DNA of 64,000 nucleotides from assembly GCA_030533445.1 (NCBI GenBank), contig CM060076.1, forward strand, positions 24,662,603 through 24,726,602, given 5' to 3'. Within the stretch, counting starts at the first letter, position 1, and each line of letters opens with the position of its first letter. Shown piece after piece: positions 25,264-36,442 of this stretch. The notes under the pieces were generated by a model that saw only the letters and a list, made by a program, of their open reading frames with translations, was not told where the DNA came from and ran no database searches. The position numbers and the translations under genes are program-made. This stretch comes from Cyprinodon diabolis (taxonomy: Eukaryota > Chordata > Actinopteri > Cyprinodontiformes > Cyprinodontidae).

Positions 25264-25913
25264 ATCATTTATAAAGCTTAAAATCATTTACTAGCAATAA
25301 ACAATTCATTGTAAAAAATAACAAAATAATCTTCATAAACATTCATTACATGCATCTCTATTTACCAAAAAAATGTAACAAAATAAAACAAAGTGCAAAA
25401 TGCACGCAAAGAAATAATTACACATATAAAGTTGGTCTGATATGAAATTATATATTAAATATTAAATCCTGGCTGCACTAAATGTTGCTGTAACTGCTCT
25501 AGGAATCCTACAATCAGTGGCCTGCGCACACATTTTGGAGGGCAGGTGTTCAAGTGGGGGAAAAAAAGGGCACCTTGTGGGGCATATGGAGCTTCCGGCT
25601 GTCTCAATAGCATGAGATTTATTACAGGCACAGCTTGAAAATCATGTAAAGGCATGGATTTTTAAATTAATAGCCATAAGCTAACTGATGGAGATGTCAG
25701 TTTGCTTTCTCTAACAATAATATTAAGAATAACAGAATAAAGTATAGCAATTCCAGATTAGTGTACAAATCATAAATCATGTGAAATCCATAAATATGTA
25801 AGCAAATATAGATATAAAATGACTAGTTCAAAGACCAGAGATTGGACTTAGACTGTCTTTTGTTCAAAGATTTAGAGTGTGTCTTTGAAGATTATGATGA
25901 CTTCACTATGCTT
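25264..25913. other. Unassigned AT-rich stretch
   Basis: No features recognised. Confidence 0.5.
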
Positions 25914-25918
25914 GATAT

Positions 25919-26111
25919 TGTTGGGATCTGGAGCTGTACCACCTGTCTCCAGCAGAGTTCACTGTGGATCCTCCTGAGCTGAGCCTTCGACACACCTGAA
26001 ACCCATCTCATCATCAGGAGGATCCTCCACCATATAAGCAGCCCTCAGACCTCGCATCAACGCCGCAGTGTTTATCCAGTTTGGTTAGCACCTGAGCCTA
26101 ACTTCCTGACA
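25919..26111 (+). repeat. Truncated 5' LTR of Gypsy element 1
   Basis: Nearly identical to the start of the 3' LTR (28553 on) through the TATA-like 'atataag' (26032-26038). It then keeps about 50 bases ('cgccgcagtgtttatcc' region) that the 3' LTR lacks but element 2 has. It breaks off after 'taacttcct', directly before the ATG of the pol frame. Confidence 0.85.
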
Positions 26112-28541
26112 ATGGAGAAATACATAAATGAGTCACTAGCTGCTGGAATAATCCGCCCCTCTTCATCTCCTTTAGGAGCAGGTTTCTTTTTTGTGGGTAA
26201 GAAGGATGGATCTCTCAGACCATGTATTGACTACAGAGGTTTGAACCAAATTACTGTTAAGAATAAGTACCCACTTCCTCTACTCGCTTCTGCCTTCGAA
26301 CCAGTTCAAGGGGCCACTGTCTTTACTAAGCTCGACTTAAGGAACGCCTATCACCTTCTCAGAATCAGAGATGGCGATGAATGGAAGACTGCCTTTAAGA
26401 CCCCTCTGGGTCAATTCGAGTATTTAGTCATGCCTTTTGGTCTAACAAACGCTCCTGCGTGTTTTCAAGCCCTAGTCAACGACGTTCTCAGAGATTTTTT
26501 GAACGTGTTTGTTTTTGTCTACATTGATGACATACTCATTTACTCCAAAGACCTCACAGAACACAAGAAACATGTCCGCCTGGTCTTACAAAGACTCCTT
26601 GAGAATAAACTTTTCGTCAAAGCCGAAAAATGCGAGTTTCACCAACCTTCAGTCACCTTTTTGGGGTTTGTGCTCGAGGGCGGACAGGTTAAGCCATCTG
26701 AGGATAAGATAAAGGCAGTTTTGGAGTGGCTGGTTCCCGAAAATCGCAAACAGACAGCTCTACCTCTAACCTCTCTTACATCAGTCAAGAAAACCTTCCA
26801 ATGGTCTCCCGAGGCTCAAACTTCTTTTGACAAATTAAAGATGTTGTTTTCCAGAGCTCCAGTGTTAATCCAGCCTGATTCATCGAAACAATTTATCCTC
26901 GAAGTCGACGCTTCCGACTCAGGAGTTGGTGCTGCGTTATCTCAGAGACTCGATTCAGACCAAAGAGTTCACCCATGTGCTTTTTTCTCCCGTAGACTCT
27001 CCTCTGCTGAGCAAAACTACGACGTTGGTGACCGCAAATTACTGCCCATCAAATTGGCATTAGAGGAATGGAGACACTGGCTTGAGGGAGCAGAACACCC
27101 GGTTCTTGTTTGGACAGATCATAAGAACCTTGCCTATATCCAGTCCGCCAAACAGGCCAATCCTCGACAGTCAAGGTGGTCACTATTTTTCTCACGATTC
27201 AATCTCATCATCTCTTACAGACCCGGATCCAAGAACATCAAACCCGATTCTCTCTCTCGTCTTTATTCCACTGATCAATCTGAGACTCCTGAGCCTCTTC
27301 TACCCGCTTCCTGCACTGTTGGGGTGGTTACCTGGGAAATCACCGATCTAATAAACTCTGCCCTCGCTTCAGAACCAGATCCAGGTAACGGTCCCCCAAA
27401 CAAGACTTATGTACCTTCTTCTGTCAGGTCTCGCCTAATTCAGTGGATGCACAATGCCAAATTTGCCACTCACCCGGGGGTGAGTAGAACCATCAACCTC
27501 ATTTCAAGACGTTCCTGGTGGCCCACTCTACACAGAGATGTTAAGGAGTATGTGCTGGCCTGTTCTACCTGCGCCAGAAACAAGTCCACACATCAACCTC
27601 CCTCTGGCCTGTTGCATTCACTTCCTATTCCTTCTCGTCCCTGGTCTCACATCGCAATCGACTTTGTTACTGGTCTTCCCATTTCTCGAGGTATGTCCAC
27701 AATTCTCACCATTGTTGACCGATTTTCCAAGTCCTGCCATCTTGTACCCCTCAGGAAGCTTCCTACGGCTTTTCAGACCGCCCAGCTCCTTATTAAACAC
27801 ATTTTCCGTCTTCATGGCATCCCCCAGGAGATTCTTTCCGATCGTGGTCCACAATTCATCTCTCAGGTTTGGAAGGCATTTTGTTCAGCCCTCAACTGCA
27901 AATCTTCTCTCACCTCAGGTTATCAACCTCCACTTTTCCCCGCAGACGAGAGAGAGATTTCGGTCAAATCAGTCAACCACCACATCCGCCGCAGTCATCG
28001 CATCTGGAGAGACACCATAGCCACCCTCAACCGTTCCATGGAGACCACTAAACGTTTCGCTGACTCAAGAAGACGCCCTGCACCAGTTTACTCCGTCGGT
28101 CAGGAGGTATGGCTCTCCACTCGGGACATTCCCCTCAAGGGGATGTCCCGTAAACTCTCTCCCAGATTCATTGGCCCCTACAGGATTTCCCAGGTCATAA
28201 ACCAGTCTGCCGTACGACTACAACTGCCTCCGACTCTTCGAATTCATCCCACATTCCACGTCTCTCAGATAAAGCCCGTGATCTCCAGCCCTTTGTGCCC
28301 TCCGTCCGACTCCCCTCCACCCGCCCTGGAAGTCGATGGACATCCGGCTTTCACCGTCCGCCGGATCGTGGACTCCCGTCGGCGAGGTCGTGGCTGGCAG
28401 TACCTCGTCGACTGGGAGGGCTACGGTCCGGAGGATCGTCAGTGGGTTCCTGGTTCCTACATCCTCGACCCATCCCTCATCGAGGAGTACGAGCGATCCC
28501 TCCCATCGACGTCTTCTGGACCACCAAGAGGCGGTCGTTGA
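26112..28541 (+). CDS. pol: Gypsy pol: RT-RNase H-integrase-chromodomain, open but catalytically impaired
   Basis: An uninterrupted 809-codon frame. Domains in order: reverse transcriptase (residues about 1-205; Asp75 in LDLRNAY, YIDD at 137-140), RNase H (about 260-385; Asp266, Asp336), integrase zinc finger (His447, His454, Cys484, Cys487), integrase core (Asp517, Asp577) and a C-terminal chromodomain (about 747-795), which marks a chromovirus. The start is the first Met after the 5' LTR remnant and truncates the N-terminal part of RT. Against element 2 it has two in-frame deletions: 20 residues after position 214 (conserved segment after the RT palm) and 60 residues after 604, which removes the third catalytic acidic residue of integrase. 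RNase H residue 309 is Lys where element 2 has the usual catalytic Glu. It is therefore probably inactive for RNase H and integration, despite the open frame. Expression unknown. Confidence 0.9.
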   Translation: MEKYINESLAAGIIRPSSSPLGAGFFFVGKKDGSLRPCIDYRGLNQITVKNKYPLPLLASAFEPVQGATVFTKLDLRNAYHLLRIRDGDEWKTAFKTPLGQFEYLVMPFGLTNAPACFQALVNDVLRDFLNVFVFVYIDDILIYSKDLTEHKKHVRLVLQRLLENKLFVKAEKCEFHQPSVTFLGFVLEGGQVKPSEDKIKAVLEWLVPENRKQTALPLTSLTSVKKTFQWSPEAQTSFDKLKMLFSRAPVLIQPDSSKQFILEVDASDSGVGAALSQRLDSDQRVHPCAFFSRRLSSAEQNYDVGDRKLLPIKLALEEWRHWLEGAEHPVLVWTDHKNLAYIQSAKQANPRQSRWSLFFSRFNLIISYRPGSKNIKPDSLSRLYSTDQSETPEPLLPASCTVGVVTWEITDLINSALASEPDPGNGPPNKTYVPSSVRSRLIQWMHNAKFATHPGVSRTINLISRRSWWPTLHRDVKEYVLACSTCARNKSTHQPPSGLLHSLPIPSRPWSHIAIDFVTGLPISRGMSTILTIVDRFSKSCHLVPLRKLPTAFQTAQLLIKHIFRLHGIPQEILSDRGPQFISQVWKAFCSALNCKSSLTSGYQPPLFPADEREISVKSVNHHIRRSHRIWRDTIATLNRSMETTKRFADSRRRPAPVYSVGQEVWLSTRDIPLKGMSRKLSPRFIGPYRISQVINQSAVRLQLPPTLRIHPTFHVSQIKPVISSPLCPPSDSPPPALEVDGHPAFTVRRIVDSRRRGRGWQYLVDWEGYGPEDRQWVPGSYILDPSLIEEYERSLPSTSSGPPRGGR

Positions 28542-28552
28542 GGGGGGGGTAC

Positions 28553-29203
28553 TGTTGGGATCTGGAGCTGTACCACCTGTCTCCAGCAGAGTTCACTGTG
28601 GATCCTCCTGAGCTGAGCCTTCGACACACCTGAAACCCATCTCATCATCAGGAGGATCCTCCACCATATAAGCAGCCTAACCTAACTTCCTCTGTGAAAT
28701 CTTTGTTGCCTCTAGTCTCCTAGCTGGAAACTAATTACCTTTGTCTCTGCCTACAGGAAACCTATTTTGTCCTGTAAGCTCTGGATGAGCTTAACCTGTC
28801 GAGCCTGCCCTCAGAGCCAAACCTGAAGAACCTTCTCTGGATTTCCCATGCTGCTCTGGACTAAGAGCTGGAAAACCAAGGTCTGTCCTATCGTTAGATG
28901 CAAGACGCTGAAGCTGAAACTGAACTCTGCTGAATCAAACAGTCTCTGGAACCAACAGTGCCTCTCTCAAAGCCAAACCCGGATTCTTCAAGGTAGATCT
29001 CTGAAGATAACATTTCCACATTCACCAGCTACGTGGCTAACTGAACTGTCTCCTTTCCAGTTACCTGTGAACCAGATCCCCAGAAGTGAACCAGTACCTG
29101 ACTCTTTCATTGTTCCATTGTTCAATAAACATTGTTAACTTTTACTCCAGTTTCCGTCTCCGTGGTGTTCTGCATATTGGGTCTTCCTGAACCAATCATG
29201 ACA
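28553..29203 (+). repeat. 3' LTR of Gypsy element 1
   Basis: TG...CA ends (651 bp), preceded by the polypurine tract 'aggggggggtac'. Contains a TATA-like 'atataag' (28666-28672) and a poly(A) signal 'aataaa' (29124-29129). It lacks about 50 bases just after the TATA region that the 5' copy retains, so the two LTRs are not identical. Confidence 0.92.
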
Positions 29204-29208
29204 GATAT

Positions 29209-32200
29209 GAATACAAATAGAATATCATAAGCGTACTCCACCTTTGAATGTCTGCTGATGGCAAAGAATAACACTAAATTCAAATAGATTTGAGATCCAT
29301 TATAATTTTGTCTTGTTTTTCTAATTCCATATAAAAGATATATTTTAATCAGATCTAAGGCTTTGACCAATTGGGGGTGGATGCATTTTAAGTGCATTGT
29401 GAACAATAAAATCATTATAGCCATTATGTTAAATGGTACAATTCATAACCAGCCTTCAGACTGAACCCTGATTAATTATGGAAACTTACATATCTTTATT
29501 TTCTTCTTTTTCAAACTGAGCACTGTTTGTTTTGACTACATGGTTCTGTACTTTGACCACAAAATATTATCTGCACAATATACCCTTAACTCGTGGCAGA
29601 GCATTTAATGTGATTTACCAAGTAAATCACATTAAATGAGTCAACTTTATAAAAACGAGCAACCAGTTAATACTCAATTAATACAAAATAAACTATTACC
29701 AGAATAAGACTTCTTTATAGAAATCTTCATAGACCAATATAGTTATTGAGTGCAAGGAAAATATATATGCACTCAGCGAAATATTAATAAAACTAAGAAA
29801 TTTAAGGAACTAGTTGTGTTAATACATACAATACAACTACTTTATAAATATGAAGTATTAAAGTCCTGCTGAACCCCACAGTGTACATGTGTTGAAACCT
29901 CCATGCTGTTTCAAGATAAAACCAACAGCATATAATTAAGCCATAAGAAGAATCAGCTGTACTCCTGCATGTGTAGCCATATGATATTGGACTTAACCCA
30001 TTCAAGTGTACGTCTTGTTAAGGTTAACCATTTCATTTGACCCTAGTCAAATATAAGTAATCGGGGCACATTAAAGGAAAATAAAAAATAAAGATACTTT
30101 TCAATTGATCTTTGAATTGATTTCTCTCTATTTGAACACAAGAGCTACATGTTTAATGTGCTCTCAGTCCTCTGGCAGGTCAGAGAATACTCTCAAGCTT
30201 CAAGTGGTCATCAGTGGTATTCATTTAGTGAGAAAACAATAATCCTGCAGCTACATACAGTATAAGCATCAGTCAGCCTGATGAAAAGATTGAATCCAGG
30301 TGTGCATCAGCACAGAGCTGGTGGAGCTCTCCAGGAGAGATCTTCTGTTAAACAGAACTCACAAATTTAAACAGAAAAAAAAACACAGAAATTCTAACTA
30401 GTACTACAATACTACATACTACTAGAAGAGAATAACACTACAGATTAACAGTCTGCAAATAATTATTATATGCTAGATTAAAAGCAGTCACAAAAAGTAT
30501 ACAAATTACCATAATTTATGTATCTATGTATCTTTTTACTGTAAAAATGTAAAATGAACTATTTTTTTAACCTTGCTTAGTACATGACTACCAAATCGGT
30601 CTCAGGATACTTTTTTTAACCACTCCACCTTTGTTTGTATCAAGGACCACCTCTTCTGCTGGGGATGTTGGGCCATCGCCTACACCAAAAAAAAAAAAAA
30701 GCCCTTTAACCTCTAAAACAAATAAATGAAGGAAATATCTCTTCAATCACCTCCCAAATCAGTAGTACAATGTTTTATGCAAATATCATCATTCTACAAA
30801 ACATTTGCGTGCAGAATTAAATCTTAACCGTTTGCCAATTCCTCTTTTGCCCATATATGTTAGATCTGTGTAAATGCTGATAAAGATGTGTATAGAAGCA
30901 AAAAAAGATTCACACATCACAATATTGAACTCCACTGGTGATTTTTAAGTTTAAAGTTGTTGATTTGAGCAAATGACAAGTAACTACTTGAATTGGGATG
31001 TTTTCTGTGAAGAGAAGTGGTTAAGAAATGTAGATTTTAAGCTACGTTGGCATTCAGTTGACCAGCTAGTTCTTTATTATACCGTTATAATAGCAGCAAC
31101 ATTTCCTTCAATGACTGCTTCAATTCCTAAGCCTCCATCAAAAGATGTTGCTGTCCTGGTGTGAAGTATGACGCATGGGATTTAGTTAATCTTTGATCAA
31201 CCTCATTCTCACTTCAAGAAGGTATGGACATATATTGACGTGGGTTATGTACACCTGGCTTTATATAGTCATACCTCCTGAGCCTAGTTTTGCCTTCGTG
31301 AAATGGTAAAAAGTCAAGATGCACTGATTGCCCTTGGTTAAACCTAGCTGTGTTTCTAATCCCGGATTAATTGCCATCTAATTATGCTGTTGTGACACAG
31401 TCCTCTACTTGTCTATAGCTATTAGTTCTAAACTAAGGCAGTCTTTACATGCAAATCAAGCATAAGAATAGACTGAACATAGATTCTTGAAATATTAACA
31501 TTAGTTTAGGACAGTAGCCTAAGGAGACACTAAAATTTCCAGAGCTGTCTCTTTAGGACGCAAATAAAAAAAAGCTGCAAATTTATTGAAGGTTGTATAG
31601 CCTGGCAAGGCAAATGGGTAATGTTTAGCTCTCAGGTTTAGATACACATATTATTATCAGGAACTTATCCAATCAAATCTGTGGAAATGATACAGCAGAA
31701 CCTTCTGAGCGGATTGTGCAAAGCAACATCTAGTGGACACCTACCAATGTTTGATAGGTCTCCACTAGACGCTCTGTTTTTCTTTCAAAGTTGAAATTGT
31801 GTGTTCTAAAAAGCAGATATGATGAAGCAACTATGAGTATGTCTTCCTGGGCTGCCATGTTTATTTTGGTGTGAACTCACATCCTACATCCACTTATACA
31901 TCTTTGACTTTGTGTCACATGTGAAGTCTTGCTTTTGCTATTGTGAACAATACAGCCGTCACTTTATAGATCAATAGGGGTGCAGGTGATTACTGTACTG
32001 GCCAGATTTTCTGTAGATACCTGTGAAGCTGAACACAGCTGTGATGTGACAATAAACTCAGCACAGGGTTCAGCTGGGGCTATTCATACATCACTCTCAC
32101 AGTTGGATGATCCTGTCATTTGTAAGGATGCGCTCTGGTAACCAGCTTGTCTCCAGAGCCACTCCAGTGCCATGTATGCACTCAGCACAACAACATCAAA

Positions 32201-33780
32201 ATGAAGCCTCCGAGACTCACTGGAGTCAAAAGTGTGGCAGCTTTCAACAGCACCTTTTCATGTATTTTTATCTCTGTAATTGGATTTTATTTGCACATTT
32301 ATCTCTCTTTTGAGCTGTGTGAGGATGCTGTGTTTGGGTGTGATCATGTGAGTGAGTGTCAGTGAAGTCCGTGATTGCGTGGGTGGGATTTCAGTTCTGA
32401 GATTAAAAGCTTTGGGATGAGAAGTACAAGCCCACCTTTTTTACTTTCTCTCAGAGATTTATGTGCAATCTTCTGCTGGGGCTCAGCAGGACCTGGAAAC
32501 GGAATCCTGTAATCTCAACTATTGATTTGGTGCCTGAAATGAAAGGTCAACAACCTCTCAACCCACACAGACCTCCCAACATCTGATAAATACCCCAGAC
32601 TGCGCTTTTGTTTGGGAAAAAGCCTGAAACTCTGAACAAGTAAGCCCTGCTTTCTTTGCTGCAAAACTTAATTTTCACACTATAAAGTAGCAACATTATT
32701 AAAACTATATTTCAAAAGGCACTCCCTTTCAGGGAGTAAACTTTGGATGTACAGCTGCTTCACACCAGTCCCACCCCAAAACTCCACACGCCATACATAA
32801 AACATTTCACTTCAATACGGGCGGTCTGTTAAAGCTGCAAAATTCCTCCCCCACTCTGCTTATCTATGCTACCACTGCTTCTGCTTGATTTGCATACTGC
32901 CCATTTCTACTTAGCCACCCCAGCATTTACTTGTAGGCTTTACAGCAGGGATTTTTCACCACTTTCTACGTATTTGGAAAACATTTCTCTAAGAGTGAGG
33001 GGATAGTAGTCTAAGCACCCAAATACTGCTTATATTTAGCTACAATCCTTTAATATCCATATTTCAAATAAGCTGAAGATATGGTACAACCCGAAGACAT
33101 TCTCGATCAATAGTAAGGTAAACACAGGAAAAACACTATGCATTATATGCAAACCATGTTTACAACAACCAGCTAAATTGCATGTATGTCTTTGCTTTTG
33201 CATATAGAGAACATGATCATTTTTCACAGAAAGGCACAAATTAACTTAGACCAGAGACCATCTGTGCAGCCCTAGTTATCAGTAAATGAATAACGTGTGT
33301 TGTGTAGCCTACTTTGTCTCATCTGTACTGTACTTTAGAGAGTTCTAAGTTTAAAGAACAGTGAAGAGTTCAGACAGTGCGCTACTGGCACTGAATAGGA
33401 AGATATTTCTTGATCTTAACTGATATTTTAGAAATGTCATGAATGTTTGAAGGCAAATATTGTGCCGGTATTGTTTCTGCCACTGTCTGGTATTTGCTTC
33501 TTTGCTTTACTGCTGTGGGGGCTTTGCATTGCATTATTCAACTAACCCCCAGTGATTGAAAATATGATTGATCAAAAAAAGTAAAGGAATCCAGTTACAA
33601 TAAGTTCATTTCACCTCATGTTCTACAAGCACACATTTCTTAGAGTTTAGTCAGAAGAGAACAAAGTGTTCATTTCTGGTTGAGATACGTGTATTGCCTC
33701 ACGACCATGAGATAAATAGAAAGGTAACTGGTCACATTTACTAAAAAATATTTATTTGAGTAACTTTTTGACAAAAGTGA
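29209..33780. other. Unassigned AT-rich non-coding stretch (4.5 kb)
   Basis: The longest part of the window in which I recognise no mobile element. No frame has convincing protein character. A 14-base A run lies near 30687-30700. Could be unique intergenic or intronic sequence, or very old repeats. Confidence 0.5.
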
Positions 33781-34080
33781 TGTCATGATTCTGCCCTTTC
33801 TGGACATTTTGGTTCTATTTAAGTTGTCTTTTTGAGTTTTCAGTTCCACTTTGATTTATGCTATTCGCTGTTTTCTGGATAATTTATTTCATTATCATTT
33901 TTTGTCATTTTAGTTGTTTTCTAGTTATATTTAAGCAGCATATTTTGAGCTGCTCTTTGTTGCCCCCTTGTGCCAGTCTCCTTTCCCCTAACTCCCTTCT
34001 AGTTGCTTCTATCCACACCTGCTCCCAATCAGTTGATTACTCCATTCTTTGTTCTCCCATATATACACCTCCTCATTTCT
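33781..34080 (+). mobile_element. 5' fragment of a Gypsy-like LTR
   Basis: Begins 'tgtcatgattctgcc' and continues through 'cacctgctcccaatcag' and a TATA-like 'catatatacacc' (about 34059), the order seen in the U3 part of fish Gypsy LTRs. No 3' end or target duplication was found, so it is a truncated copy. Confidence 0.45.
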
Positions 34081-34544
34081 GAATTAATATCAGAAGAAAT
34101 GGACTGAATGCTGTTGGAAGAATTAACTTTTGTGGGCAGCTAACTATAAATGATCTGAAGCAGCAGTCCCAGAAAAAGACAATTTTGGAATTCAGGTTCT
34201 TTAACAAAAAAATGAGTCACGAATAGAAAGCATACAGTCCATCTTCTTAGCAAAAAAAACCAAAAAAAAACGATTGACACATTCAACATATTAGGATAAT
34301 TTTGGTAGAAACCATTTTAACAACTAAAAAGAAATGACAAAAAACTATTACACACATTGCTGTGTTGTGGTTTTTGAAATATAAGGGTTGTCATTGAGTC
34401 TGTGCTGCAGCCAATGTCCCTGGTTTGCAATGAATGAAGCATCAAGTAATGAACATTTAAAGCAATGCATTAGCTTGGAAGACTTAATTTCTTTGTGAGG
34501 CTTCATTTGGGCAGGTGGACATCTACTCTCACTACTTTGTGATA
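34081..34544. other. Unassigned stretch
   Basis: No features recognised apart from short A runs. Confidence 0.5.
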
Positions 34545-34880
34545 ATCTGGCAACAGTAACTGAGTTGAGGGCTAGTTAAATAGTCAGGAGAGCAGGTGGT
34601 AAGCATCAGCACTGATTAGAAGAGGTGGAGCCAGTGGCGCAAAAACCGGGTATGCAGCGCATGCAACGCATAGGGGCGCTGCACTCGAGGGGGCGTCCAA
34701 AACCCCTCTAATAAAACGATCAATAACAGAGAGACAGCATTGATTATGCGCCCCTCTGATGCGCCCCCACTGATTATGCGCCCCCTTCACCTCCCCTCCT
34801 GTCGCTCTCCCTTCCCACACAGGTGGCTTGCGCACGCGCCCCTAAGAGGCGCATTCAGGCGTGTTTTTTTTTTTTTTGTG

Positions 34881-34943
34881 ATGGAGCGCCAGAAAAAAAA
34901 AATCCGGGGGGCAAAACAGAAAAAGAAAACGGGAGAAGGATAA
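34881..34943 (+). pseudogene. First-exon remnant of the F2 hAT transposase
   Basis: Opens MERQKKKIRG and stops after 20 codons. Small indels against copy 1 (11010) shift the frame after about seven residues. A splice donor 'gtaagt' follows near 34994, as in copy 1. Confidence 0.45.
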
Positions 34944-35982
34944 AGTTGTTGGCGGGAGGAAAAAAAGCCTTTCAATGTGGTTGAAATACAGTAGGTAAGT
35001 TCTGTCAGTGTATCGACAACAGGACAGGAGGGTTGTAAATATGCAGGTTAGATAAAGCTAGTCTGATACGGAGTCGCCCCATTTGGCTGTTAAATGTTGC
35101 GTCCCCTATTGAAGCGATAAGGAACGCGATTTGTTCCGTATTTGTAGGAATATCTGATACATACGCCTGTAACACACACATATCCACAAACTAAGTGTAA
35201 GAATGACCGAAATAAAACTTGTGAAATATTAACACAGGAAAGCTAAAATGTCTTGGCCAGTGCCCAGCTATGGACCAACGCTTAGCTGCAATTTATTCAC
35301 TCATATGTACATTTCTTATTATTGATTTTTTTAATTAAAGATGAGTTGTACAAGTTTATGTGTGTATCAGATCAAATCCAGTGTCATTATAGCCCTAAGA
35401 CTCGGTGACCCATGTTACCAACCTTTTTGGCAGGGGGACACTGGAGTTTAAATGTTTTATTCAGTATCACTACAGTGGTGTTGTGATGTATCTGATAAGT
35501 CAGATCAGATGCAGTGTCCAGTCAGTAACTGTTATCCAACAAGAAGATCATTCAAAATTAAAGATTAATTTTTATTGTAGTTTGACTGCTTTATTTTTTA
35601 ACCCTGCTTAACATAACATTTATTTAATTCAGCTGTGAGGATGGAGAGAAAGAAGATGACAGAGGAAGAATCAGGACAGACAAGGGAAAGCAACAGGTTG
35701 GTCTAATATTAGGTGGAAGTGAGGGAACAGCTACTTAATCCCAATCGATATTAAGATCTGTAATTTTTACAGCTAATTTATAATGCTTTTTGACCATATG
35801 ACTTAGTGGAGATAGCCACAGATAAGGGGTGAAGGAGACAGACATGAGGTCGGTGATAGAAGAGACAAGTGAGGACATCAGGTAGGAATAAATACATTAG
35901 GAAGGCAGCAAAAACATATATACCATAATGGTTTGAATACTGATGACCATCTCTCATTGTTTGTTTTTTGGGAAAATTGGGA

Positions 35983-36385
35983 GAATGTGGAACAGAAAGG
36001 TGCAGATGAGGGAGAGGAGCAGGGAGGACCAGATGCTGAAGGAGAGGGAGAGGAGCATAAATGTTCAGATGATGAAGAGGGAGAGGAGCAGAGAGCTGCA
36101 GGGGAGAGTGCTGAGACAAGGCTTTATTCAGAAGATCCATCTGAATGGCCTTTACCACACAAAATGAGGGACATACTGTATTTAGGCAGTAGGCTACATG
36201 GTTGAAAATGACCCACCAAAAGTTTCTGATGGCCCATATCCAAGAGCAGAGAAGAGTAAGAGGTGTTTTTCCAAAGGATACTGTTTTCGTTTACTGTCTA
36301 ATGGAGAGAAAGTTGAACGAGATTGGTTACTGTACGGGGGGTGGGGCGATTATGTGTTTTCGCATCCACCTCAAAAATATGTAGT
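35983..36385 (+). pseudogene. Transposase fragment with acidic linker and TTF-type zinc-finger region
   Basis: A Glu/Asp-rich stretch leads into 'YSEDPSEWPLPHKMRD' in one frame; after a one-base shift near 36190 it continues 'DGPYPRAEKSKR' and 'YCFRLLSNGEKVERDWLLY'. This is the order of the TTF-type zinc-finger domain found at the N-terminus of ZMYM1-like/Zaphod hAT transposases ('DPxxWP...GP...F...Y....NGEKxxRxWLxYS'). The downstream Cys cluster is absent because the element's right arm follows at once. The frameshift and truncation make it non-functional. Confidence 0.6.
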
Positions 36386-36442
36386 TGCGCCCCTGGGTGG
36401 AGCTACACAGGTGGAAGGAATGAGTGATAAGGATGACAGAAC

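Larger units (their letters stand above)
25919..29203 (+). mobile_element. Ty3/Gypsy chromovirus, element 1 (deleted, gag-less)
   Basis: Starts 'tgttgggatctgg', ends 'ccaatcatgaca', and is flanked by a perfect 5-bp duplication 'gatat' (25914-25918 and 29204-29208). Order: 5' LTR fragment (25919-26111), pol (26112-28541), polypurine tract (about 28541-28552), 3' LTR (28553-29203). The rest of the 5' LTR, the primer-binding site, gag and protease are missing, so it cannot be autonomous. Element 2 at 42597-47692 is a longer relative. The exact duplication shows it was inserted by an integrase; whether the deletion came before or after insertion is open. Confidence 0.95.
34632..36395 (+). mobile_element. 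Internally deleted ZMYM-type hAT element, family F2 copy 2
   Basis: Same termini as the copy at 10676 ('cagtggcgc' and 'ttgcgcccctg'), with its own perfect 8-bp duplication 'ggtggagc' (34624-34631 and 36396-36403). It retains more of the transposase gene than copy 1: a basic first exon (34881), small acidic exons and the N-terminal TTF-type zinc-finger region, after which it jumps straight to the right arm. The catalytic RNase-H-like domain is missing, so it is non-autonomous. Confidence 0.92.
34545..36442 (-). mobile_element. LTR fragment split by a hAT insertion
   Basis: Outside the hAT at 34632-36395, the flanks 34545-34631 and 36396-36442 join into a minus-strand text of 'tgtcatccttatcac', 'cacctgtgtagctccacc', 'cacctgctctcctgac' and 'tatttaactagccctc', the layout of the 5' part of the LTRs at 18995 and 53652. 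No 3' LTR end is present. Confidence 0.4.
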
